From contig NW_026646048.1 of assembly GCF_949987535.1 (NCBI RefSeq), positions 124,001 to 188,000 of the forward strand: a DNA stretch of 64,000 nucleotides, in the 5' to 3' direction. The stretch is from Balaenoptera acutorostrata (lineage: Eukaryota > Chordata > Mammalia > Artiodactyla > Balaenopteridae). A model generated the notes under the pieces. That model did not search any database, was not told the origin of the DNA, and saw nothing but the letters and a program-made list of their open reading frames with translations. Of the stretch, positions 51,005 to 63,317 are shown piece by piece. Position 1 is the first letter of the stretch. The number at the start of each line of letters is the position of its first letter. Position numbers and translations under genes: made by a program.

Positions 51005-52763
51005 AGTAAGAATCTTCAAACCTATGTATTGATATCTCTCTGTAAGTGAGTCAAGGGGGTGTAAAGCGGCATAAACACAGCCGTGAAAAGCAGCTAAACC
51101 CCATTATAAAAATAAATTACTTTTCAAAACCCGTGAAACAAAGACAGTGAAAGAGAGAGAAATTCTTACAAAATTCGTTCAGGGGCTGTGATGCAACCTG
51201 GATTGACCATATCTAGACCCACAGCTGATTGAGACATAAGGGTGGACACTCTTGGGGCTGAGAGGTTCGGTGAGGTTGGGTGAGCCAACGCAGACCCTTT
51301 CAAGTAATACTGCATGGTACCCATCCCATGGGTCCCAAATCTCCAGGTTCAAGGGCATCTTCCTACGTCGAAAACAGGCATGAGAAACCCAGAAGATGGT
51401 ACACCGTGTGATCGGGAAAGGTTTCTAAAACGCACCTCATTTCTCATCTCCTTTGCTCGGGTTCGCCATTCCAGACGATTTACTAGCCATCTCCCTCCTT
51501 GGAGAATCAGCACCTTTAACCTCCTGTTCCGTACAGGTTGCAATTTGTCCTGAGGATGAACGGGAAGAGGGGGAACCAATGAGAGACTAGCTCTAGGTGT
51601 TGGGACAGGCACAGGTCACTCTATTTTCCCATCAGGAAGAAGAATTAAGCACAAGCTCAGCCTGCCCCCCAGAACCAGAAGAGGGCCTGAAGCAATCCTG
51701 CGCTTTTGCGGCCAGCTCCCAAAAAAGCGAGTTGAAAAATGGAGCTCAGGGGCACTGCAATTCACAAACCTGCAGAGTTTTAAATGATACCTCTCGTCCA
51801 CAAATATATTAAGGGAAGGCAACGAAGAGGCTTTGAAAGCAAGGCAGAATTGCAGGAAACAGATTTCAGGAGGTAGATTCGAATCGCCTTGAAAGCACAT
51901 GAAAAGCGGCAAAACGTGGACAAGGATGCCCTTGGCCAAAAAGGGCGTATGCGTTTTTTCCTGAATATATTCAGGAAAAAAGGCATACGCCCTTTTTGGC
52001 CAACCAAGCAACCTGGAAAGGCCAATCAGCGCTCCAAAGAAGTCTCGCTTCCCAGCGGGCAAAAGGGCCATGCGGAAAAAAGTGTCCAAACCAGAAATGC
52101 AGGACCGGCCATGGAGAAATGGGAGCCTTGCTACGCTGATGGGTGGGATGTAAATTGCCAACAGCCACTCTGGAGAAGTGTACGGTGTGTTCTGAAACAT
52201 CTAAAAAACACAGCTTGGAGAGCATAGGGCACTTCCACTCATGGGCGTATAAATTGGGAAAACTAAAAATCAGCATGACACAGGCACCCCAAAGTTTAGG
52301 GCTGCTCTGTTGACAAGAACCCCCACTTCATTACACCTTCAATATCCTAGGAAAGAGAAAAATGGATAAAGAAGTTGGGGTCCTCATGTACAATGGAATA
52401 TCACTCAGCCATGAAATCAACGTCATAAGGCTAGTAGCAGCACGATGAGTGGATTTAGGTACGACGATTCTAAGTGAAATAAGTCACACAGAAAAAGACA
52501 CTTATCATAAGATATCACTTCTAGAGGGAATGTAAAAACCGCTACACTTGAACTGAATTACAAAACAGAACAGAGTCACACGTTTAGGAAACACACTACG
52601 GCTGCTGAACGGGAAAGGTGAGGTGGGGTGATGCATAAAACAAGGGTTTCAAATTAGCTCAGATACCGTTCCATAAACCCAATATGTAAGAGACAAGACC
52701 TATTCCTTTTTCAGTGAACTGGACTCAACACCCCCTATTCACCGCACAAGAATATATCTGACT
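51005..52763 (+). repeat. Satellite copy 30 (1,759 bp), twin of copy 34
   Basis: Palindrome 51932-52003 with C to G at 51982. That change, cagcatgac near 52275, cagacgattt, gacaaggatg and cttcaatatcc all recur in copy 34. I see no difference between the two copies by eye. Confidence 0.97.
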
Positions 52764-54522
52764 AGTAAGAATCTTCAAACCTATGTATTGATATCTCTCT
52801 GTAAGTGAGTCAAGGGGGTGTAAAGCGGCATAAACACAGCCGTGAAAAGCAGCTAAACCCCATTATAAAAATAAATTACTTTTCAAAACCCGTGAAACAA
52901 AGACAGTGAAAGAGAGAGAAATTCTTACAAAATTCGTTCAGGGGCTGTGATGCAACCTGGATTGACCATATCTAGACCCACAGCTGATTGAGACATAAGG
53001 GTGGACACTCTTGGGGCTGAGAGGTTCGGTGAGGTTGGGTGAGCCAACGCAGACCCTTTCAAGTAATACTGCATGGTACCCATCCCATGGGTCCCAAATC
53101 TCCAGGTTCAAGGGCATCTTCCTACGTCGAAAACAGGCATGAGAAACCCAGAAGATGGTACACCGTGTGATCGGGAAAGGTTTCTAAAACGCACCTCATT
53201 TCTCATCTCCTTTGCTCGGGTTCGCCATTCCAGCCGATTTACTAGCCATCTCCCTCCTTGGAGAATCAGCACCTTTAACCTCCTGTTCCGTACAGGTTGC
53301 AATTTGTCCTGAGGATGAACGGGAAGAGGGGGAACCAATGAGAGACTAGCTCTAGGTGTTGGGACAGGCACAGGTCACTCTATTTTCCCATCAGGAAGAA
53401 GAATTAAGCACAAGCTCAGCCTGCCCCCCAGAACCAGAAGAGGGCCTGAAGCAATCCTGCGCTTTTGCGGCCAGCTCCCAAAAAAGCGAGTTGAAAAATG
53501 GAGCTCAGGGGCACTGCAATTCACAAACCTGCAGAGTTTTAAATGATACCTCTCGTCCACAAATATATTAAGGGAAGGCAACGAAGAGGCTTTGAAAGCA
53601 AGGCAGAATTGCAGGAAACAGATTTCAGGAGGTAGATTCGAATCGCCTTGAAAGCACATGAAAAGCGGCAAAACGTGGACAAGGATGCCCTTGGCCAAAA
53701 AGGGCGTATGCGTTTTTTCCTGAATATATTCAGGAAAAAACGCATACGCCCTTTTTGGCCAACCAAGCAACCTGGAAAGGCCAATCAGCGCTCCAAAGAA
53801 GTCTCGCTTCCCAGCGGGCAAAAGGGCCATGCGGAAAAAAGTGTCCAAACCAGAAATGCAGGACCGGCCATGGAGAAAAGGGAGCCTTGCTACGCTGATG
53901 GGTGGGATGTAAATTGCCAACAGCCACTCTGGAGAAGTGTACGGTGTGTTCTGAAACATCTAAAAAACACAGCTTGGAGAGCATAGGGCACTTCCACTCA
54001 TGGGCGTATAAATTGGGAAAACTAAAAATCAGCAAGACACAGGCACCCCAAAGTTTAGGGCTGCTCTGTTGACAAGAACCCCCACTTCATTACACCTTCA
54101 ATATCCTAGGAAAGAGAAAAATGGATAAAGAAGTTGGGGTCCTCATGTACAATGGAATATCACTCAGCCATGAAATCAACGTCATAAGGCTAGTAGCAGC
54201 ACGATGAGTGGATTTAGGTACGACGATTCTAAGTGAAATAAGTCACACAGAAAAAGACACTTATCATAAGATATCACTTCTAGAGGGAATGTAAAAACCG
54301 CTACACTTGAACTGAATTACAAAACAGAACAGAGTCACACGTTTAGGAAACACACTACGGCTGCTGAACGGGAAAGGTGAGGTGGGGTGATGCATAAAAC
54401 AAGGGTTTCAAATTAGCTCCGATACCGTTCCATAAACCCAATATGTAAGAGACAAGACCTATTCCTTTTTCAGTGAACTGGACTCAACACCCCCTATTCA
54501 CCGCACAAGAATATATCTGACT
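52764..54522 (+). repeat. Satellite copy 31 (1,759 bp), twin of copy 35
   Basis: Palindrome 53691-53762, perfect. gagaaaaggga near 53879 is found elsewhere only in copy 35. Also gacaaggatg and cttcaatatcc. Confidence 0.97.
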
Positions 54523-56281
54523 AGTAAGAATCTTCAAACCTATGTATTGATATCTCTCTGTAAGTGAGTCAAGGGGGTGTAAAGCGGCATAAACACAGCC
54601 GTGAAAAGCAGCTAAACCCCATTATAAAAATAAATTACTTTTCAAAACCCGTGAAACAAAGACAGTGAAAGAGAGAGAAATTCTTACAAAATTCGTTCAG
54701 GGGCTGTGATGCAACCTGGATTGACCATATCTAGACCCACAGCTGATTGAGACATAAGGGTGGACACTCTTGGGGCTGAGAGGTTCGGTGAGGTTGGGTG
54801 AGCCAACGCAGACCCTTTCAAGTAATACTGCATGGTACCCATCCCATGGGTCCCAAATCTCCAGGTTCAAGGGCATCTTCCTACGTCGAAAACAGGCATG
54901 AGAAACCCAGAAGATGGTACACCGTGTGATCGGGAAAGGTTTCTAAAACGCACCTCATTTCTCATCTCCTTTGCTCGGGTTCGCCATTCCAGACGATTTA
55001 CTAGCCATCTCCCTCCTTGGAGAATCAGCACCTTTAACCTCCTGTTCCGTACAGGTTGCAATTTGTCCTGAGGATGAACGGGAAGAGGGGGAACCAATGA
55101 GAGACTAGCTCTAGGTGTTGGGACAGGCACAGGTCACTCTATTTTCCCATCAGGAAGAAGAATTAAGCACAAGCTCAGCCTGCCCCCCAGAACCAGAAGA
55201 GGGCCTGAAGCAATCCTGCGCTTTTGCGGCCAGCTCCCAAAAAAGCGAGTTGAAAAATGGAGCTCAGGGGCACTGCAATTCACAAACCTGCAGAGTTTTA
55301 AATGATACCTCTCGTCCACAAATATATTAAGGGAAGGCAACGAAGAGGCTTTGAAAGCAAGGCAGAATTGCAGGAAACAGATTTCAGGAGGTAGATTCGA
55401 ATCGCCTTGAAAGCACATGAAAAGCGGCAAAACGTGGACAAGGATGCCCTTGGCCAAAAAGGGCGTATGCGTTTTTTCCTGAATATATTCAGGAAAAAAC
55501 GCATACGCCCTTTTTGGCCAACCAAGCAACCTGGAAAGGCCAATCAGCGCTCCAAAGAAGTCTCGCTTCCCAGCGGGCAAAAGGGCCATGCGGAAAAAAG
55601 TGTCCAAACCAGAAATGCAGGACCGGCCATGGGGAAATGGGAGCCTTGCTACGCTGATGGGTGGGATGTAAATTGCCAACAGCCACTCTGGAGAAGTGTA
55701 CGGTGTGTTCTGAAACATCTAAAAAACACAGCTTGGAGAGCATAGGGCACTTCCACTCATGGGCGTATAAATTGGGAAAACTAAAAATCAGCAAGACACA
55801 GGCACCCCAAAGTTTAGGGCTGCTCTGTTGACAAGAACCCCCACTTCATTACACCTTCAATATCCTAGGAAAGAGAAAAATGGATAAAGAAGTTGGGGTC
55901 CTCATGTACAATGGAATATCACTCAGCCATGAAATCAACGTCATAAGGCTAGTAGCAGCACGATGAGTGGATTTAGGTACGACGATTCTAAGTGAAATAA
56001 GTCACACAGAAAAAGACACTTATCATAAGATATCACTTCTAGAGGGAATGTAAAAACCGCTACACTTGAACTGAATTACAAAACAGAACAGAGTCACACG
56101 TTTAGGAAACACACTACGGCTGCTGAACGGGAAAGGTGAGGTGGGGTGATGCATAAAACAAGGGTTTCAAATTAGCTCCGATACCGTTCCATAAACCCAA
56201 TATGTAAGAGACAAGACCTATTCCTTTTTCAGTGAACTGGACTCAACACCCCCTATTCACCGCACAAGAATATATCTGACT
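54523..56281 (+). repeat. Satellite copy 32 (1,759 bp)
   Basis: Palindrome 55450-55521, perfect. cagacgattt, gacaaggatg and cttcaatatcc; atggggaaat is shared with copies 14 and 24. Confidence 0.97.
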
Positions 56282-58040
56282 AGTAAGAATCTTCAAACCT
56301 ATGTATTGATATCTCTCTGTAAGTGAGTCAAGGGGGTGTAAAGCGGCATAAACACAGCCGTGAAAAGCAGCTAAACCCCATTATAAAAATAAATTACTTT
56401 TCAAAACCCGTGAAACAAAGACAGTGAAAGAGAGAGAAATTCTTACAAAATTCGTTCAGGGGCTGTGATGCAACCTGGATTGACCATATCTAGACCCACA
56501 GCTGATTGAGACATAAGGGTGGACACTCTTGGGGCTGAGAGGTTCGGTGAGGTTGGGTGAGCCAACGCAGACCCTTTCAAGTAATACTGCATGGTACCCA
56601 TCCCATGGGTCCCAAATCTCCAGGTTCAAGGGCATCTTCCTACGTCGAAAACAGGCATGAGAAACCCAGAAGATGGTACACCGTGTGATCGGGAAAGGTT
56701 TCTAAAACGCACCTCATTTCTCATCTCCTTTGCTCGGGTTCGCCATTCCAGACGATTTACTAGCCATCTCCCTCCTTGGAGAATCAGCACCTTTAACCTC
56801 CTGTTCCGTACAGGTTGCAATTTGTCCTGAGGATGAACGGGAAGAGGGGGAACCAATGAGAGACTAGCTCTAGGTGTTGGGACAGGCACAGGTCACTCTA
56901 TTTTCCCATCAGGAAGAAGAATTAAGCACAAGCTCAGCCTGCCCCCCAGAACCAGAAGAGGGCCTGAAGCAATCCTGCGCTTTTGCGGCCAGCTCCCAAA
57001 AAAGCGAGTTGAAAAATGGAGCTCAGGGGCACTGCAATTCACAAACCTGCAGAGTTTTAAATGATACCTCTCGTCCACAAATATATTAAGGGAAGGCAAC
57101 GAAGAGGCTTTGAAAGCAAGGCAGAATTGCAGGAAACAGATTTCAGGAGGTAGATTCGAATCGCCTTGAAAGCACATGAAAAGCGGCAAAACGTGGACAA
57201 TGATGCCCTTGGCCAAAAAGGGCGTATGCGTTTTTTCCTGAATATATTCAGGAAAAAACGCATACGCCCTTTTTGGCCAACCAAGCAACCTGGAAAGGCC
57301 AATCAGCGCTCCAAAGAAGTCTCGCTTCCCAGCGGGCAAAAGGGCCATGCGGAAAAAAGTGTCCAAACCAGAAATGCAGGACCGGCCATGGAGAAATGGG
57401 AGCCTTGCTACGCTGATGGGTGGGATGTAAATTGCCAACAGCCACTCTGGAGAAGTGTACGGTGTGTTCTGAAACATCTAAAAAACACAGCTTGGAGAGC
57501 ATAGGGCACTTCCACTCATGGGCGTATAAATTGGGAAAACTAAAAATCAGCAAGACACAGGCACCCCAAAGTTTAGGGCTGCTCTGTTGACAAGAACCCC
57601 CACTTCATTACACCTTAAATATCCTAGGAAAGAGAAAAATGGATAAAGAAGTTGGGGTCCTCATGTACAATGGAATATCACTCAGCCATGAAATCAACGT
57701 CATAAGGCTAGTAGCAGCACGATGAGTGGATTTAGGTACGACGATTCTAAGTGAAATAAGTCACACAGAAAAAGACACTTATCATAAGATATCACTTCTA
57801 GAGGGAATGTAAAAACCGCTACACTTGAACTGAATTACAAAACAGAACAGAGTCACACGTTTAGGAAACACACTACGGCTGCTGAACGGGAAAGGTGAGG
57901 TGGGGTGATGCATAAAACAAGGGTTTCAAATTAGCTCCGATACCGTTCCATAAACCCAATATGTAAGAGACAAGACCTATTCCTTTTTCAGTGAACTGGA
58001 CTCAACACCCCCTATTCACCGCACAAGAATATATCTGACT
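56282..58040 (+). repeat. Satellite copy 33 (1,759 bp)
   Basis: Palindrome 57209-57280, perfect. Has cagacgattt in the left half but the common gacaatgatg and cttaaatatcc in the right half, so it looks like a junction between two copy groups. Confidence 0.97.
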
Positions 58041-59799
58041 AGTAAGAATCTTCAAACCTATGTATTGATATCTCTCTGTAAGTGAGTCAAGGGGGTGTAA
58101 AGCGGCATAAACACAGCCGTGAAAAGCAGCTAAACCCCATTATAAAAATAAATTACTTTTCAAAACCCGTGAAACAAAGACAGTGAAAGAGAGAGAAATT
58201 CTTACAAAATTCGTTCAGGGGCTGTGATGCAACCTGGATTGACCATATCTAGACCCACAGCTGATTGAGACATAAGGGTGGACACTCTTGGGGCTGAGAG
58301 GTTCGGTGAGGTTGGGTGAGCCAACGCAGACCCTTTCAAGTAATACTGCATGGTACCCATCCCATGGGTCCCAAATCTCCAGGTTCAAGGGCATCTTCCT
58401 ACGTCGAAAACAGGCATGAGAAACCCAGAAGATGGTACACCGTGTGATCGGGAAAGGTTTCTAAAACGCACCTCATTTCTCATCTCCTTTGCTCGGGTTC
58501 GCCATTCCAGACGATTTACTAGCCATCTCCCTCCTTGGAGAATCAGCACCTTTAACCTCCTGTTCCGTACAGGTTGCAATTTGTCCTGAGGATGAACGGG
58601 AAGAGGGGGAACCAATGAGAGACTAGCTCTAGGTGTTGGGACAGGCACAGGTCACTCTATTTTCCCATCAGGAAGAAGAATTAAGCACAAGCTCAGCCTG
58701 CCCCCCAGAACCAGAAGAGGGCCTGAAGCAATCCTGCGCTTTTGCGGCCAGCTCCCAAAAAAGCGAGTTGAAAAATGGAGCTCAGGGGCACTGCAATTCA
58801 CAAACCTGCAGAGTTTTAAATGATACCTCTCGTCCACAAATATATTAAGGGAAGGCAACGAAGAGGCTTTGAAAGCAAGGCAGAATTGCAGGAAACAGAT
58901 TTCAGGAGGTAGATTCGAATCGCCTTGAAAGCACATGAAAAGCGGCAAAACGTGGACAAGGATGCCCTTGGCCAAAAAGGGCGTATGCGTTTTTTCCTGA
59001 ATATATTCAGGAAAAAAGGCATACGCCCTTTTTGGCCAACCAAGCAACCTGGAAAGGCCAATCAGCGCTCCAAAGAAGTCTCGCTTCCCAGCGGGCAAAA
59101 GGGCCATGCGGAAAAAAGTGTCCAAACCAGAAATGCAGGACCGGCCATGGAGAAATGGGAGCCTTGCTACGCTGATGGGTGGGATGTAAATTGCCAACAG
59201 CCACTCTGGAGAAGTGTACGGTGTGTTCTGAAACATCTAAAAAACACAGCTTGGAGAGCATAGGGCACTTCCACTCATGGGCGTATAAATTGGGAAAACT
59301 AAAAATCAGCATGACACAGGCACCCCAAAGTTTAGGGCTGCTCTGTTGACAAGAACCCCCACTTCATTACACCTTCAATATCCTAGGAAAGAGAAAAATG
59401 GATAAAGAAGTTGGGGTCCTCATGTACAATGGAATATCACTCAGCCATGAAATCAACGTCATAAGGCTAGTAGCAGCACGATGAGTGGATTTAGGTACGA
59501 CGATTCTAAGTGAAATAAGTCACACAGAAAAAGACACTTATCATAAGATATCACTTCTAGAGGGAATGTAAAAACCGCTACACTTGAACTGAATTACAAA
59601 ACAGAACAGAGTCACACGTTTAGGAAACACACTACGGCTGCTGAACGGGAAAGGTGAGGTGGGGTGATGCATAAAACAAGGGTTTCAAATTAGCTCAGAT
59701 ACCGTTCCATAAACCCAATATGTAAGAGACAAGACCTATTCCTTTTTCAGTGAACTGGACTCAACACCCCCTATTCACCGCACAAGAATATATCTGACT
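58041..59799 (+). repeat. Satellite copy 34 (1,759 bp), twin of copy 30
   Basis: Palindrome 58968-59039 with C to G at 59018, the same change as copy 30. All other copy 30 markers are present. Confidence 0.97.
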
Positions 59800-61558
59800 A
59801 GTAAGAATCTTCAAACCTATGTATTGATATCTCTCTGTAAGTGAGTCAAGGGGGTGTAAAGCGGCATAAACACAGCCGTGAAAAGCAGCTAAACCCCATT
59901 ATAAAAATAAATTACTTTTCAAAACCCGTGAAACAAAGACAGTGAAAGAGAGAGAAATTCTTACAAAATTCGTTCAGGGGCTGTGATGCAACCTGGATTG
60001 ACCATATCTAGACCCACAGCTGATTGAGACATAAGGGTGGACACTCTTGGGGCTGAGAGGTTCGGTGAGGTTGGGTGAGCCAACGCAGACCCTTTCAAGT
60101 AATACTGCATGGTACCCATCCCATGGGTCCCAAATCTCCAGGTTCAAGGGCATCTTCCTACGTCGAAAACAGGCATGAGAAACCCAGAAGATGGTACACC
60201 GTGTGATCGGGAAAGGTTTCTAAAACGCACCTCATTTCTCATCTCCTTTGCTCGGGTTCGCCATTCCAGCCGATTTACTAGCCATCTCCCTCCTTGGAGA
60301 ATCAGCACCTTTAACCTCCTGTTCCGTACAGGTTGCAATTTGTCCTGAGGATGAACGGGAAGAGGGGGAACCAATGAGAGACTAGCTCTAGGTGTTGGGA
60401 CAGGCACAGGTCACTCTATTTTCCCATCAGGAAGAAGAATTAAGCACAAGCTCAGCCTGCCCCCCAGAACCAGAAGAGGGCCTGAAGCAATCCTGCGCTT
60501 TTGCGGCCAGCTCCCAAAAAAGCGAGTTGAAAAATGGAGCTCAGGGGCACTGCAATTCACAAACCTGCAGAGTTTTAAATGATACCTCTCGTCCACAAAT
60601 ATATTAAGGGAAGGCAACGAAGAGGCTTTGAAAGCAAGGCAGAATTGCAGGAAACAGATTTCAGGAGGTAGATTCGAATCGCCTTGAAAGCACATGAAAA
60701 GCGGCAAAACGTGGACAAGGATGCCCTTGGCCAAAAAGGGCGTATGCGTTTTTTCCTGAATATATTCAGGAAAAAACGCATACGCCCTTTTTGGCCAACC
60801 AAGCAACCTGGAAAGGCCAATCAGCGCTCCAAAGAAGTCTCGCTTCCCAGCGGGCAAAAGGGCCATGCGGAAAAAAGTGTCCAAACCAGAAATGCAGGAC
60901 CGGCCATGGAGAAAAGGGAGCCTTGCTACGCTGATGGGTGGGATGTAAATTGCCAACAGCCACTCTGGAGAAGTGTACGGTGTGTTCTGAAACATCTAAA
61001 AAACACAGCTTGGAGAGCATAGGGCACTTCCACTCATGGGCGTATAAATTGGGAAAACTAAAAATCAGCAAGACACAGGCACCCCAAAGTTTAGGGCTGC
61101 TCTGTTGACAAGAACCCCCACTTCATTACACCTTCAATATCCTAGGAAAGAGAAAAATGGATAAAGAAGTTGGGGTCCTCATGTACAATGGAATATCACT
61201 CAGCCATGAAATCAACGTCATAAGGCTAGTAGCAGCACGATGAGTGGATTTAGGTACGACGATTCTAAGTGAAATAAGTCACACAGAAAAAGACACTTAT
61301 CATAAGATATCACTTCTAGAGGGAATGTAAAAACCGCTACACTTGAACTGAATTACAAAACAGAACAGAGTCACACGTTTAGGAAACACACTACGGCTGC
61401 TGAACGGGAAAGGTGAGGTGGGGTGATGCATAAAACAAGGGTTTCAAATTAGCTCCGATACCGTTCCATAAACCCAATATGTAAGAGACAAGACCTATTC
61501 CTTTTTCAGTGAACTGGACTCAACACCCCCTATTCACCGCACAAGAATATATCTGACT
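59800..61558 (+). repeat. Satellite copy 35 (1,759 bp), twin of copy 31
   Basis: Palindrome 60727-60798, perfect. Carries gagaaaaggga as in copy 31. Confidence 0.97.
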
Positions 61559-63317
61559 AGTAAGAATCTTCAAACCTATGTATTGATATCTCTCTGTAAG
61601 TGAGTCAAGGGGGTGTAAAGCGGCATAAACACAGCCGTGAAAAGCAGCTAAACCCCATTATAAAAATAAATTACTTTTCAAAACCCGTGAAACAAAGACA
61701 GTGAAAGAGAGAGAAATTCTTACAAAATTCGTTCAGGGGCTGTGATGCAACCTGGATTGACCATATCTAGACCCACAGCTGATTGAGACATAAGGGTGGA
61801 CACTCTTGGGGCTGAGAGGTTCGGTGAGGTTGGGTGAGCCAACGCAGACCCTTTCAAGTAATACTGCATGGTACCCATCCCATGGGTCCCAAATCTCCAG
61901 GTTCAAGGGCATCTTCCTACGTCGAAAACAGGCATGAGAAACCCAGAAGATGGTACACCGTGTGATCGGGAAAGGTTTCTAAAACGCACCTCATTTCTCA
62001 TCTCCTTTGCTCGGGTTCGCCATTCCAGCCGATTTACTAGCCATCTCCCTCCTTGGAGAATCAGCACCTTTAACCTCCTGTTCCGTACAGGTTGCAATTT
62101 GTCCTGAGGATGAACGGGAAGAGGGGGAACCAATGAGAGACTAGCTCCAGGGGTTGGGACAGGCACAGGTCACTCTATTTTCCCATCAGGAAGAAGAATT
62201 AAGCACAAGCTCAGCCTGCCCCCCAGAACCAGAAGAGGGCCTGAAGCAATCCTGCGCTTTTGCGGCCAGCTCCCAAAAAAGCGAGTTGAAAAATGGAGCT
62301 CAGGGGCACTGCAATTCACAAACCTGCAGAGTTTTAAATGATACCTCTCGTCCACAAATATATTAAGGGAAGGCAAGGAAGAGGCTTTGAAAGCAAGGCA
62401 GAATTGCAGGAAACAGATTTCAGGAGGTAGATTCGAATCGCCTTGAAAGCACATGAAAAGCGGCAAAACGTGGACAAGGATGCCCTTGGCCAAAAAGGGC
62501 GTATGCGTTTTTTCCTGAATATATTCAGGAAAAAACGCATACGCCCTTTTTGGCCAACCAAGCAACCTGGAAAGGCCAATCAGCGCTCCAAAGAAGTATC
62601 GCTTCCCAGCGGGCAAAAGGGCCATGCGGAAAAAAGTGTCCAAACCAGAAATGCAGGACCGGCCATGGAGAAATGGGAGCCTTGCTACGCTGATGGGTGG
62701 GATGTAAATTGCCAACAGCCACTCTGGAGAAGTGTACGGTGTGTTCTGAAACATCTAAAAAACACAGCTTGGAGAGCATAGGGCACTTCCACTCATGGGC
62801 GTATAAATTGGGAAAACTAAAAATCAGCAAGACACAGGCACCCCAAAGTTTAGGGCTGCTCTGTTGACAAGAACCCCCACTTCATTACACCTTAAATATC
62901 CTAGGAAAGAGAAAAATGGATAAAGAAGTTGGGGTCCTCATGTACAATGGAATATCACTCAGCCATGAAATCAACGTCATAAGGCTAGTAGCAGCACGAT
63001 GAGTGGATTTAGGTACGACGATTCTAAGTGAAATAAGTCACACAGAAAAAGACACTTATCATAAGATATCACTTCTAGAGGGAATGTAAAAACCGCTACA
63101 CTTGAACTGAATTACAAAACAGAACAGAGTCACACGTTTAGGAAACACACTACGGCTGCTGAACGGGAAAGGTGAGGTGGGGTGATGCATAAAACAAGGG
63201 TTTCAAATTAGCTCCGATACCGTTCCATAAACCCAATATGTAAGAGACAAGACCTATTCCTTTTTCAGTGAACTGGACTCAACACCCCCTATTCACCGCA
63301 CAAGAATATATCTGACT
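61559..63317 (+). repeat. Satellite copy 36 (1,759 bp), mosaic
   Basis: Palindrome 62486-62557, perfect. Combines ctccagggg with tttaacctc and gacaaggatg, a mixture not seen in other copies. Private: aaggcaaggaag and gaagtatcgc. Confidence 0.97.
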
